From Gerris lacustris (Eukaryota > Arthropoda > Insecta > Hemiptera > Gerridae), in assembly GCA_951217055.1 (NCBI GenBank), contig OX578280.1, positions 46,441,882-46,505,881 of the forward strand: a stretch of DNA of 64,000 nucleotides. The letters run 5' to 3'. The position numbers were made by a program, and so were the translations under genes. Positions 47,301-62,300 of this stretch are shown here, in pieces. Below the pieces are notes generated by a model, which was given only the letters and a program-made list of their open reading frames with translations, did not search any database and was not told the DNA's origin. Each line of letters starts with the position of its first letter. Position 1 is the stretch's first letter.

Positions 47301-50300
47301 TTTTTTTGGTTTAATTGCTTTACGTGAGTAGAAAATAAACACGAGCAGGCAATAGATAATCCAATCAAGTAAATCAAAATAATAAATTAACTTGAGATTC
47401 AGTACAACAGTAGGAGAAATAAAAATCAGATTTACTCACTTTGCAAGAGGAGTGCTGTCCCGGTTATTATCACCATACGCATCGTACAGGTACTCTCTGT
47501 AAAACACAACAAATCCACATGTAAACATTTGGCCTCATACCACACACTGAATAAATGATCTCTTTATCTAAGAATAAATAGTATAAGTAGGATATTACTA
47601 ATACTGTCAATGAAAATGAAATTTGACTATTATGTATGTTCAGAAAAATTATACCCTAAGGCAAATAGGAGAAATTAATGTTGGCTCTAAACGTGGGGGT
47701 CCTAAAAAGTATTTCTTGATATCAGTTATAACTACATATTTTGATTATAAAATTCTAAAATATAGTCCATTTAAATACAAATCTAATCATAAAAGCTGGT
47801 TTCCCACAAGTGAAGAAAAAGGAATACACAATCATCTGTCAAACACTTATTAAATATGTTTTATTATAAATTGATTAAATTAGATTTTATAGGATTTAAA
47901 CTCAACATCACGGAGTAAGAGAAAGTTTTATCTAAAAATAAAATTACCAATGATAAAAATTTTACCACCTTGGCAATATTTTAAATTTTAACAACATATC
48001 AATATTCCTATTCCTATTCCCTCGCATGTTCATTAGTAATAGTGAAATATTGACAATATTTGATCATGAGAGAATTCTTTAAAAGAATAACAGGAACTAA
48101 ACTAGAGTTAGAGACTTACGCTTCTACAAGAGGTCCTGGGTAAGGATCAGATTTCTGGTATAGCGTTGAGAGTTTGACTGCTACGATGATAACTGGCAGG
48201 AACAGAAGAACTGTACAACCAACACTCAGCCAGAAGCCATTCTACAAAAAATAATTTGTTTTCAAAACACATGCGAGAAACATAAGGTTTGTTCCAACCA
48301 CACCTCAAACTAGTTTCAAACTTTACGACGCATATACATAAGCAAAAAACATTCAAATGTGGTCCGATGCGCATGCGTCGGACATTTCCAAACCAGTTTG
48401 AAGTGTGGTTGGAACAAACCTATAGTTTTACAAAATTAAAAACAGGTAACAAACTTTTTGTTTTGAACTGAAAGAAAGGTGAAGAAAGGGGAGATTTGGG
48501 TGAACTTCATAGATTAGTGCCTGAATTAAGAAAAAATATATTGAACGTTTCCTTATAATATTTTTTAGAGTGAGCCTATAAGAGTTTGATTACTTACATG
48601 AGCTTATTAATAAAAAAATAATACCCACTTTCAGTTATATAAACAATTATGTTAACAAATTTTTTCAAGCAATTGCTGGTCCATTTTTAAATATCACAAA
48701 AATAAAATAAATGAGCACCTTCAAAAATGAGTAATCTCCTAGAATCTGCTCACTTGCAGTCACGTGAGAGGTCAGAGACATGTGGTGACTTCAGTGTAGC
48801 TGTATGAATTTAAATAATATAAACACACTTTTAACACATGGTGTAAGGTGCTGTGATAGTGTATGAGCTCATGGCTAAATTAAAATAATTATTAATTATA
48901 GTAAAATGATTAAAACATTAGCTGCAGTGTATTTTAACAATAAACTAACAAAATTTTGCTCTCTTGAGTTGTATTCACACAAATAAATATTTGTTTTATA
49001 TTGTACATTCAGTGTTGTAAAACCTATTTGCCAGGCCTAACAGCAAAGGATTCTGGCATTTCTTTTAATGTGAGTAGTTAAAGTTGGACACTCATAGTGT
49101 TGTAAAAGTTATTTGGCAGGCCAAACATCACAGGATGTTATGCATTTCTTTTATGTAGGTAGTTAAAGTTGGATGCTATACTTACGAAAGGGTCGACAAT
49201 GGCATTGCAGGTAGATATGATGGTGGAATTGTAGACCTGGGATAGAGGCCAGCACCTTCCTACATTGTTATAGGCTTCTGTCTGGACTCTCTCCAGATAA
49301 CTATCAATATGTTTAGAGAACTCCTTACCAAACTCCTCAGCCAACTGTTAACAAATATCGCAAAATATTAGTCAATTTAAAATTATAACAATTCATTAAA
49401 AAAGGTGTATTCAAATAGTTTGGTATAATGAGCAACCTTTTAATGTGATGGGCTAAAGCAGGTACTTACACAGTAAATAGCAGCCTACAGGGGTGACTGT
49501 TTATTACTATTATTAGAGGATTCAATAATAATCATATTAGTACAACATATTGCATTAATTAAGAAATATGTAAAAAAAAAAAAATACTGGCAATATATTT
49601 ACACTGATTTTTAACAAAAATATATTTTTTTGACTTTTCAATAAATCATTACACAAATATTGGGGCATTTTTAATGTTAAGGAATTGAGTAAGAGAACAC
49701 AGTTTGAGGTAACACCTGGATCAGTATCAGTAGTTTAGTCAAAGCTAGCCCTAAAATTGTGCCCAGACAATAATATTAATCATACACATGTCAACTTTAG
49801 ATTTGGGATTCATTTCAATTTTGACTTAATACATATTACAACAAGAAATTTTTTACCCTAAAGGTAAGCAATAGTGACTTCAGTATGCACTAGTTCACTT
49901 ATTAAGTACTTTAAATCTTAATTTTAGAATGTATCCAAATCACCAACAGAGCTATTATTCTGGCTAACTCAGAATAATTCATTTGAAAAGAAACTAATTT
50001 ATTATACTTCATAAATAACTCCTTCTGGAGGTAATTAGTAATTAGTGATGAAAAGTCAAAGTTAAAAATGGAGTTCCTACAGTTTACTTCTAAGGTATAA
50101 AAATCTATGTTTAATCTTCATTTTGAAAAAAGCTCCATGGTTATTTATATAAAAAAAAGAACCTGTTCACAAAATGTTGAATTAATGATGACAAACAAAT
50201 AAGCTGCAATTTGAAGCTTAAAATGGTAATTTATGGGACACTTTTCTCTCTTTCTGTAAAAGAAGTGAAACACAGTGAGCGAAACTCAAATAGACCAAGG

Positions 50301-53300
50301 AAGTAGCGAGCAATTGAAGAATCATGAGGTTAAAATCACCACCCTTGTTGGCGAACCCTTAGCCACAGTTTTGTGTGCATAAAACTAACCTCTTTGTGTG
50401 ATAAGATATGTTTTCTTAATTAGCCATAAGACTTTATAAAATATTCTTTAGAATGACCCATGCAAATAAATATGGAGAGCAAAGGTAGAATGAATACAAA
50501 AATGAAATTTTATTGATTACCTTGTGAACGATGGCAGGACCCTTAGAGTTGAGAAGTGCCTGAGCCTGAAAAACACTTGTAAGGAGGGAGTCTATAGCCT
50601 GTGAGAGACTAGAATGATTAAACTTGAGATGTTGGCTTAGTAGAGTAGCATTTCCATCTAGCCACCCTGCTAGCTCAGCCATTATAGACACTTGTCTGTC
50701 CTGATGAACTTCTAAGTACATGGCTTCGTTTAATAGCACAGTTTTAACCTAGAAACGATATAAAATTTACAATTATCCACATAAACAACAGTTTTAAATA
50801 AAAATTTAGAAAATAAATTTAGAGCCACCTTCACTTGGAACCCCAGGTATCTCACACACAGATCTGGGTAGCCCAAGGTAAACCAGAAAAAGGACCATAG
50901 AGAGGTAGGCATGAACTAGGTTAAGAAGGTTGCCTGGGATAGGGGTGTATCCCACCTAATACATTGCCAGGACTTAAGTCCAGGTAGCTTCTCTTTTATT
51001 TTACAAACATTCCTCTTAGTAGTGGAAGCTTGTACAATATATGCTATAGGACTGTTATTAGTCTTTACAATGAAATAACTTAAGCATTGGAAAAGAGGTG
51101 TGCAGTTAGTGGAAAAGTTACGATTTCCTGAAGAATATGTGAATCATTCTTTGTGATAGGTGTTTAAATGCAGTTTATAAGGTAAACTATTTTCAATCCT
51201 CGTGCTTTTCAAAAGCATCTATAGCCACCTCATTTTCTTGGAACTAACATAAAAATAATTCTGTTCTTTAATCTACATAAATGTTTTAGGGTCAGGATGG
51301 AACTAGAAACCCATGTTATTTAAAGAGAAAGAACACACCATACTCTACAAAAGCCTCGAGAAAGAAAATCCTTAGTTATGGTCAAAACAGTCTCAACATC
51401 CATATTAAATTAATATCTTTGATGGCCCTCACACTAGTTATCTCTAAGCATAATCTAGTGATTTAAATTGAACAAAGTATTTTTTACCAGGCTCATAGGA
51501 AAATATATCCTTTTTGTAAAAATTGAAATTTTGCAGGACAGCCATAAAGGTTTCAAAAACAAATATTATTACCAAATCAAGTACATTTCTCTTTGAGAGA
51601 GAGAGATTTTAAAGAATGGACATTGCTTGATAAGAAAATCATCCAAAACCTTATTTTCATCCAAAATTGACAAATGAACGACAAAATTTAAAACAACAAA
51701 ATAGATAATTTAATTTAGGATAAAGTTATATGCTCACGTTGCTCTGACTGGGTGGAAGCCTGATGGCTGTCTGGTTGAGAGCAGCTGCCATTTGTAGCAG
51801 ATCTATAGAGGTGATCTTTTCATTTAGCTGGAAAAAAACAGTAAGAATCAAATCATTTAAGTAAACTTTATTCTAAAATCATATCTTTATTTTCATAAGT
51901 ACATGCAGTTTGAGTTATTTTAACCTTTTAGTGGCACATTCAAAGTTTCCTACATCCATATCGTCATCTATCCTCTTTAACCTTTCATTATTAGTCTCCC
52001 TCTTTCTTCTCTTTGTCTTATATAAATAAGCCATGAATGCTCACCACAGAAGGTGACCACTTTTATTTGGAATAATATTTGAATAACTAACCTATCTTTG
52101 GGACAAACTAACATTAACTTGATTTTCGGTTTAGTTTACTAAATAATTTTGTACTCAGGATCATGAAAATCACATTGTCCACCACAATTGCCGGGACATA
52201 GCTGCTCTTCACCATTTTGCTTTATTCAAATTCTTATTGCCAAGCTATGTCCCGCAGACAAACTTAACCGACCAAATATTCTTACAAGGCACTAAAAGAT
52301 TAACTTGTACACAAAATTCTAGCTTGATGTTAGTCAGATACTTTTTTGGACTCAATCTCCTGGACTAAAAAATAAGTATTTATTAAAGTTTCAATACAGA
52401 AGGAAATGCTATACATACCACCGAAGTGTAGACAGTTAGATCGATAGTGTTAAGAGGAGAGGCAGCTAAAGCTCTAAGCTGTCTATCTGCCTGAGCAGTA
52501 ATGATCTGAATTTCACTGGTGAGCACAATGCTGTCGGCAAGTTGTCTAACCCTCGCCGGTATATCAAACCTCTCACTAGTGTATTCACTTAGAGAGTTCA
52601 GATCCAGTTCTAGAGCCTTATACACACTCGAGTTGTGATGACACTCCCTAAACACACATTCAAATAAAAAAATAGTAATGTAAAATAAACTTTGCGAGAA
52701 TGTCAGAAGCATTAGACAGATTCTGTCGACTGTCTAATCAATAGTGTGCAGGAAGCCTAACTGGTAACTCAGCTGGGGATGAATTCACATTTATCCCCAG
52801 TTTAGTGATACACTGATCCGTTTATCACTATTTTGTGGAGATATGCTGTTGTATATAGTTAAACATTTTAAATATTGCTGTGCGGACGTCAAACAAATAA
52901 AAATATAAATGATTTAAAAGTATTTTGTTTTTATTTGCTAGTTACAAGAAATATTTGGTTTATAAGGTCATCGGTTTGGCCACAAGGTAGCAGGTTCAGG
53001 GCTTTCACTGAACTAAATACCGAAATCTCTTATCTATTTAATTAGGTTATAATCTAAGAATGGTTGCTTAGAAGAGTTGATTTCATTACCTTATGATCTT
53101 AGAGAGTGGAGGCGGATTGGAGGAGTATGGAGGCAGCTGAACCAGATTGTCTATAAGCGTGAAAGCATTGTTAGGTGCTTCAGGTTGTCTTAGCGATGTA
53201 CAGACAACTCGATCAGCTACTGAACCTGTAACCAGGTAGACTAGGCACAGCACCATCAGACTGCTGAATGTTAACAGCATTAACCATACTGACCTGAAAT

Positions 53301-56300
53301 AATAAAATAAACATTATAATCCTATAGAATACGACAAATTTTTAAAAGAATCAATTATATTTAGAAGTTTAAATGAGTAAATGGAACACAGTTAATATTT
53401 ATAAATTTTAAAAACTTGTTTAATTTGATCTACGGCAAGGAAACACTCAATAATAGGTATAAATTGGGCAACCCAAAATTAGGTATACAGCATTCAAGTT
53501 ACGTCTCAGAAAGGCTCCAACAGTGTATAAAATTAAAGGATTACCAACAAAAAGATTCATAGACATAAATTCAATAAAATTTCTACGAATGCTTGTTATA
53601 AATTCTTTTTTTTTCAATCGCTGTTTGAGCCTTTCTTTCTTTTTTACAAGGGTTACAAGGTTTATTTCATCATTAGAAATAGAAAATAATTACATTTATA
53701 CACAACAAACAGTTTCTACATAACTATTGATTTCTATTGGGGAATAATTTTTACTGAGAGAAATGTATTTGCCTAACATTTATAAGCATAACATTTATGA
53801 AAGATAATATGATTCCATTGACATACTGGACAATGTGGTGTTTATATTGGAATTTATTTCCAAAAGTAAGAAAAAGAAAGCAACAGACCAGATATCTTTC
53901 AATAAAGATGACTTTCAAGTGGGGCTATGAATCTCTCTTATCTACCTGAGAACCATTTCTAAGTTTTCATCTACAGAAGAATTACTGAATTATCTATCCT
54001 AATTGAGTAGTACATTTATTACATTCATATTAAACAAATTAATCTTCATGTATAAACATACATTGAACTGCAATTAAAATATGAATAAAGAAGATAAAAC
54101 GTTTATGTACTCACAGTATGAGGCACCTTGAAGCAGTTCCCTTATCACAACAGTCATCATTATAAAGAGCATCAGGTCTGTGACCACAGTACCCGCAGAG
54201 CAGCCCAAATCCTATACAGCACAGGATTATCAACAGAGTACTGCTCATACCAAGACCCATATAGTACCTGTATAACAAACAACACACATTCTTTTAGTTT
54301 TTTTTTATCAGACAAAGTATTACAGTAAAACCTGCTAATGTAACCACCTGGTCAAGCACCACTTTTTTATGGTCTCTGTGGAAAAATGTCTTACTTTTTA
54401 AATTGGGAAAGGTGACCACCTGACAAGAGCAACCACTATTGGTTGGTCCCTTCAGTGGTCCCGGTCACTTTATGGAGGTATAACAACATATTATACTGTA
54501 ATATACAGGTGGTCGATATGTGGTTTTAGCTGAAATTAAAATAAAATTCGTTTATCATTTTGTAAGTGGGAGATGGGAGGATCCGGTTGAAAAGAAAAAA
54601 AAAATATTAATGAATAACTGGAAAACATATAATATCTTGGAATTTACTTCATATAATTTGCACAAGGTCCAGTCAGCTGCTAAAGCACGTTAACTCAACC
54701 TCAGGATTTTGTTCCTGATTTTAGTTTTAGATGGTAGTAGGTATTTCCCTTTTTTGTAATTATTTTCAATTCATCAATTGATAAATAATAACAAAAAACA
54801 ACTATGTCACTTCAATTGGAATTGGGAATTTAACAAATGTGGGATGGACATCACCTTTAAGAAAAAAAATTGTATTCATTAATTACCCCTGAATACACCT
54901 TGTACAAATTTTAAGAAATATAAAGGTGACAACACAGCAAAGAAGATTTTTTTTCTTCTTGAATAGTGTGAATTAAGTACAACTCCATTTATGTTTTATA
55001 TTCTGATGAATGGAAAAATACAAAAATTGGTCATTTAAATTGTGTACTATTTATTTAAACTAAAGAGAAAAATACATAATTTACACACTAAGAGTCATAG
55101 ATGTACATCTTAAGTGTTCTTGAGTCAAAAACAATTTCTCTTGACCCTTTGCAAATGGAAATTAGTACACAACATGCTAACATCTAATGGTTAGCACTAG
55201 AACACAATTTGGCTGCAAGAAGGGGTTCTAACCACCTGTTGCAGCCCTTCTTCCTGGATAATATATTGAATGTGCAAAGAAGCAAAGCAGGAAATATCTC
55301 GTTGTAGCATAAGCATAAAAACACAACAAGAAAGAAGGTGTAGATGAGCAGAGGAGCAACAGGTATAGATGAACAGAGGAGTCACCTTGATTAAAGAATA
55401 AATAAAGACCTATCTCCACCCATAGTAACTTTATTGTACAAAGCCAGCTTTCAACTGGTAATAATTGAATTAAACTTTCTTTGTTTATATAATATATTCA
55501 AACATTCTCTCAGCTTAAATGTGCAGTAAAAGCTGTAATTCCATTATCCTGTTTAATATAAAATTAATTGAGGTTAACTTCAGTTCTTAAAGAGTCTTGA
55601 ATTACACAAAATGAAGCAAGTGTGAACAAGCATCTAATTCAAAAAAATTTATTAAGTTAATTTTAAATATAAGTGCTCAAGTGACAATGAAAAAAAAATG
55701 TATTCTCAAGCAAATTTATTTTTTAATTTGTTCACAGTGTAAAAATAAAAAAAAAGGGTTGAAAAATTTTCACAGAGCTTCTTTGAAAGAAAATTGAGCT
55801 GGAAAATGAAAACAGTGAATATTATGTTATTTAGATTTTTTAAAAATTTAACTCACCCATAGGTTTGATCGAATCTATAAAGATTAATTACATTTTATTT
55901 AATTAATAATTAATCTATTAACACAAATTTAAAATTACTAAATTATTAATTATGTCAATATTATTATTGCAATAGGAAAAACATAGGATGGCAAGTGGAG
56001 AGTAAGAAATGCTTTTAAGCACAATTTTTATTGACATCTGGTAAAGGGAAGAACTCATAAGCTTCCTTAACAGCCACACATAACCGCAATGAGTAATATA
56101 AGGGAATTAATCAAAACTGAACTTCTCACACAAAGGTATTGTGTTTTATGTGAGGTTCTTATGTAGCAGACTGCCGTGACGAATGCTGTATCGCTTCCCG
56201 CCACAACAGACTTCATCCTAGCCTTAAGGCCAGACATCTGTAGCAGTTTGTCACAACTGAACCATAAAAAAGAGAGGAAAGGTCATTGGAAATACTTCAT

Positions 56301-59300
56301 ACTCTAAATAATAGTAAATAATAATTAACACCATATTACCTGTAATGAGCATACTGTTTCAAAAAGCTATCGGCCTGGGCGACTGGTTCATATGAGTTCT
56401 TGTACAGAACATTCTGTATGTTCTCTAAAATTCTTGTTACGTTTTTCGCTTTATCGCTTAGTGTTTGACCTGAAATAAACATAAATATTACGGTGATTAA
56501 AAAAAGTTGCAATTAATAATGAACAGAGCCCAGTAATCATATTAACAGTGATAAAACAACAAATATGTTTATTGAATAAGAATTGAGTAAGGATCACTCA
56601 AAATTAAAAATAAATAAATAAATAATAATAATAATAATAAATAGTGGATTTAATAAAGTTTTGGAATAATATATTAATTTCTTTAAGAAATAAACAAGAA
56701 AGATAAGTAACAGTTTCAAAAGTTAGAATTGCATTATTAAAAGGGGTTTTTAAAGGGTTGATAATAAATAATTATAACACTTAAAAGCCAAAAGCTGGCA
56801 ATGTAGATTAAAATTAATTTTTGGAAGAGGCTTTTGTTTTTATTATTCTATACTGTATAGAGATAATACCTGACTTATTAATCAGTATAAACAACTATCA
56901 AGTCGTTTGATGTCTATTTGACCTCTAGTGAATTTACTATGTTTTTAAGATAGATTCTGATTCTGAGGAGATCCACTAGAGGTCACAATTGTAATCAATA
57001 GTTGTACCCCAACCACTAAGAATGTTGTGCTCTAAAATAAAATTGTTTCGTTTCATAACCAATATATTCAAATTGAAATATTGGAAACCTCAGACAAAGG
57101 AGTTCATGTTTTAATTCTTATATATTAGGGTTGTTTAGACCCTGCTAAATGTTACGTATTTTCACACTTAAATGAACACCAACTGTGTCTAGAATTCAAG
57201 TAAACTACTTGGAGTGACTTAACATTATATAATACTAATCTTTTTGAATTTTTTTATAGATAAAGTCAAGAAAACTGGTGTTACCTGCTTTGCTGATTTC
57301 CTTTGATATCTCAGGTATTCTTCGGTCGACAGAAGTCTGTATGTTGTACTTGATTCTATCAAACTGGTCCTTACCCTTCAGCACTTCTTCCTCAATGTTA
57401 TCAGCAAGCAGCGCTGATACATTGTGTAGACTTGTAGTCACATCAGGAAGCTAAACAAAGCACAATAGTAAATTAATTAATGTAATAATAAATACATTCT
57501 GGAGGCTGTCATATCCTCCTGATTTTCTGTAGTAGGAGGATAAAGTGTTAAGTAATGTCCTGTTATTCTATCGTAGGGGACAGTTTTAAGTAATAGCCTC
57601 ATTTTCATAATTTATAAATTAAAGCAAAATCAACCCCAATATTATTGTTACATTTAAATCAACTAACTAAATTATGTAATATATAAGTGTCAGATTAACA
57701 AATGAGAAATTATTATCAACATTCCTGGAGCTTTGATGCAACCAAAGGATTCAACTTTCAGATTTTTATTTCCAACTTAAGGAAAGCCAGCAATTCAGAG
57801 CTAGAGAGGGAAAGATGAAGTCAATAGTGGCTTAAAGTAAGCAAATATTGTATTAATCCATTAGTTCTCTTGTCCAGGGCCTGATGTATCATAGGCTTTT
57901 GTTTGAAAATCCATCATATTCAAAGTTTTCTTTTTCTTCAGAATATAACATCAACAATAATTCCATTAACTCACCCACAAATTACTACATACATTTGTTG
58001 GAAAAATTGGAACCTGTCCCAGATGTAAAATTTTAACTCTCTGTAGAAGCGATGAGAGAGGGCGAACACTTCCACTTCCGTAAATATGAAGATGAAGTAT
58101 TGTTATTTGTCTAAGATTTTCTTTCATTATGTAAAGTTTAAACTAAACTAGGGGAACAATTGAAGAGGTGAGTGGAACGGAAGAAAGAGTCATGCTACAT
58201 ATTTGTTATTTAAAACAATCAGAATTCAAATTGAGGAAACATATTGAGCAAATTCAATTGAGGAAATAGCTCATTCTTCCACCGTCTAATTCAGAAACTA
58301 GCATCTAGTTCTCTAGGGATCAAAAAACACTAACTATCCATTAATATCAAAATATAAACAAATTTTCACATAACTCCTTCTTTCATTAACCTATATTATA
58401 AAATTATTCCATTTAAACCTAAATAAAATTCAAGTTAATTATTTCTTTATTTGTATTGTTCCAAGATTACAAATTAAGAGACAAATATAGTTCATAAGCA
58501 ACTTTAAAAATGTTGCATTAAAGTGGGGTGTTTATTTAAAATTATTTTTACTTTGTGCGTGACATTCTTGACTACCACTTTACATACTTAATAATAATAT
58601 TTTCAACTATAAATTAATTTTGCATCATTGAAGATTGTGGTTCTTTTGTGATATATAAAAAAGAAGATTCTTTTATTTCACACAGCTATATTTCGACTCT
58701 ATTCGAGTCATTTTCAAGCACCTAAAACAAATACAATGTTATCAAACACTTATTTCTATATGTCAACATTATGTTTAATTGATTAACAATAATTTTGGAA
58801 AAACAAAAACAGTTCTTACCCTTAACAAGAGATCTTAATATTTCTTTAACATCAAAAATCATCATAATTTATAATAAGAAAATATTTTAAATTTCTGTTT
58901 GGGTTTGCCCTAATATTTGACATTAAGTGTCTTTTAAAAAGCACTTTAAAAAGTTTTATTTATAAATTAGGACGATTTTTTATGTTAACCGGGAATATTA
59001 AGATCACTGTTAAGGGTAATAACAGTTTTTTTCCAAAATTATTGTTAATCAATCAAACATAATGTTTAAGAATAGAAATAGGTGTTAGATTACAATGTGT
59101 TAGTAGTAGGTTCTTGAAAATTACTCGAACAGAGTCGAAATATAACAGAAAGAGATAAGAGAATCTTCCTTTTTATATATCCCAAAAGACCCACAATCTT
59201 TGATAACACAAAATTTTAGGGATCACTTTTTATCTACAATATAAATAAATTTATGATACTTATCATTGCATTAATATGGTTATTCATTATTTAATTTCAC

Positions 59301-62300
59301 CCAGTTCCTTCAAGCTGTTAATTTTTTTTTATTCAGTTAAAGCGCATTAACAGACTTTGCCCCAGTAATTTACATTCTGTGTAATGTGAGTAATTCAGGC
59401 AACATTCTCACAATTACATCACTTAATAATAATAGTAGAAGTAATCAGCAATAGGTAATTGATAGGAAAAATAATTCTAAATTAATAATAAACATTTTTT
59501 AAATAAATAATTATTAAATAATATAAAATACTAATTAAAATAAATATAAGAACAATACTTTAATAAAGATAAACAAATACAAATAATAATAAATAAATTA
59601 AAAATGTTAGCTAAATAAAAATTTAAAAAAAATAATAAATTATAAAAAAAAATAATATGCACTGTTAAATTATATTTGATGGTTAGAAGTTGTTAGAACC
59701 ATGTATTTAAAATAAACTTTGACATATTAAAACCATAACAAATGAAAGTTGTTTATATAGAAATTAGACAGTGTTAAGTATAAAAGAGAAATTGGTTAAA
59801 AAGACGAAAGATGGTTTATAGTTTACCTGAGGAAGGTACCTATTGAGAAGCTGGCATGAAAACAAAACATACAAATCATATTAGTTTTAGCACAGCAAAC
59901 AGATTAGCCAACACGCACAAAATAGGGATGTAAGGTTTACCAAATAAATATTGGCTTCATGTTATTAGCATGTCAAATTTACATTTAACTATCTAATAAA
60001 GTTCTAGGTCTTCTAGCGGTGATCTTGTCTTGACAGGTCGCCACAACTTAACTTCCCAGAATAACACAAATCTCCTGAAGATGTCTCTAAACACTCGGAG
60101 TCAAATATCAGAACCTATGTCCATCAAGATGATATCAAATGCAGGACCCTACAAAGTCGCCTCGATAGCTCGTGCAGCAAAGCAGTTGGCTCCCCAATCA
60201 ATAAAATTAAATAGCATTATGCGTAGTTACGACTTAGATGATGACCAAAGATCTGGGTTCAATTCCCGGACCAGGGCCTCCATACTCGGTGTTCACCCCA
60301 ACATTGTCATGTAAACAGGTAGCTGCTAAGGTGAATTGTATGAATTTAGTTGTGAAATGTTAATTGTACGATTTATACAGCTGTTAGAGCGACTCACTAG
60401 CCCCATTTCACCCATTACATACATACATAATTTTATAAGCCCTTTGGCAGGCCTATGCCCTCTACAGAGGGAGTCAGTAGTCTTCTAACAGTGTAGGCCC
60501 TTCTAGTATCAAATTCTATTAATCATACCGAATATAAACAGAAGACCACAAAATAACAGTTTGTAAACCAGAGTACAGCCAATATTGGTAAACTCACATC
60601 CAAGCATTGTTATTATGAAAGGAAATAATTATTATGAAAAACAAAAAAAAAAAAAGAACAGAGAAGCACTTTGAAGTAATGGTATCATGAAGAAAGAGTG
60701 TTTTCCTGAACAACATTTGACTGAACTATAGTATATGGAGCCCCTTCTGATAACACGTTATCTCACTATCGACCTCTTACAAGACTATATATCGATGTAT
60801 CTTGTCCGTTAAACTCTTTTGTACTTCGATTTGGACCTCTACCTGGTCTTTAAGCAGGAGGGTTGTTTTTCATCAGAAATGAGCGTAGCACCGCGAAGCG
60901 TTGCGGAGCAGAGATTGAAAATTCTAGGGCAAAAAAAAATTAAGGCTAAAAAAATTTAATTCAAACCCAAAACAAACACATTTTTGCCAAAACGTGTAAA
61001 ATTACGCAAATCACGCATTGTTTGGATATATCTGTTGGTGTGTGGAAGTCAAATAAGAACAGATTACATAACTTATGAACATATATATTCACATCAACTT
61101 TTTGAGAACAAGTGAACTATTTTCTTTTAAACAAAAAAACATTTCTGCCAAAAATAAATTATGATTTCATCTATCAAAATAATGTATTTTAATAGATGAT
61201 GTCATTTCTGACAATATCAAAATATGGCGTCATTATAACAATTGATAGTAGTGATTTGCAATATCTAGTAGGGGCCCCATATACTGAAGTTGTACCCAAC
61301 ATTTTTATTTTGAGTAAAATGTTAAAAATGATTTTTTAAACAATTTTGATTTATCTTCTTAGATTTTTTTTTATTTAAAAAAGAATAGTTTCAAACAACC
61401 TAAACTGTTATTTTATTTGTTTATACAATGGACAATAACTTTGCAATGCACCTGAGTAAGTTAAAGAAAACACTTTTTATTAGAATCAAAAGCCAGTGAA
61501 GCAATAATGAAGTGATGATTTTAGATGAATAAGCTAAAGGAAGCACTTATAAATAGACTTGGCAACAGATTATTATTATTATAATATCAAGGTGGTAAAA
61601 AACCTTTAAAAAAATATATGAAACTCCTAGAATTAACACACAAATAAGAACTTGACATTTAAACAAATAGATTAAAGATAGTAAATGACATGAAAATTAG
61701 ACTGAAAATAACTCAGGCAATTTATCTTACATAATATACAACATATTTATTGTTCTAGTTCTTATTATCTTGAATCCATGAGCTCTGCTATGTTGGAATC
61801 TAGATTTCTTTCTGAGGAACATTAATTGAATCTTTTTAATGGTATTTAAATGGACTAGATTTACAATATTTTCATATAATTTTTATATTAAAAAAAACTG
61901 TTTTTACATAGTTTTCAAGGGGCAGAAACTCTCAATTTTGAGCTAAATAATTACTGCTAGCTTTTGCCTTAGATGATAGAGTAGTCTGAATTCTAAGCAC
62001 TATCCTAGGCCTAGGCTGCACGGGTAAACAGACATTTTTAAAAAATATTCGGATTAAAAAACCTTAGACTCCATGAATTTTTTAAACACAACTATGAAGA
62101 AGTGTAAGAATTTAACAGTATGATCTAATCATGGATAAAAAAAATTTTAAACCACCTCTGATTTTAAGCAAAAAATAACTATTATGAAGTGAATTCTAAA
62201 ATTAAATTAAATGAATTATATTTATAGTAATTTTTTCTTAACCCTATTAAACAGGTTTGAGAGGTTTAAGGGCTCACAATACCAGAGTGCTCTCAGTTTA

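Larger units (their letters stand above)
58631..59205. mobile_element. 575-bp foldback element with Penelope-like arms, in a prominin intron
   Basis: Arms of about 240 bp (58631-58860 and 58970-59205) are reverse complements with moderate divergence: GATTGTGG.TC.TTTTG..A, TTCGACTCTATTCGAGT, AAACATAATGTTTAA and AATATTAAGATC.CT. Each arm has a hammerhead-like motif about 45-50 bp from the outer end, as in the foldback at 43183-43574. Confidence 0.88.
57451..59826 (-). other. Prominin intron containing the foldback element
   Basis: Apart from the foldback at 58631-59205 the intron is AT-rich, with low complexity at 59450-59660 and no further feature recognised. Confidence 0.6.

Noticed and set aside
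53000..53020. tRNA-like GCAGGTTCAGGGC text in an intron
   Set aside because: It deviates from the B box consensus and has no A box at a suitable distance.
60030..60314. 94-residue open frame on the plus strand inside a prominin intron
   Set aside because: It spans a tRNA-type A/B box pair of a SINE, has no recognised domain and no splice context.
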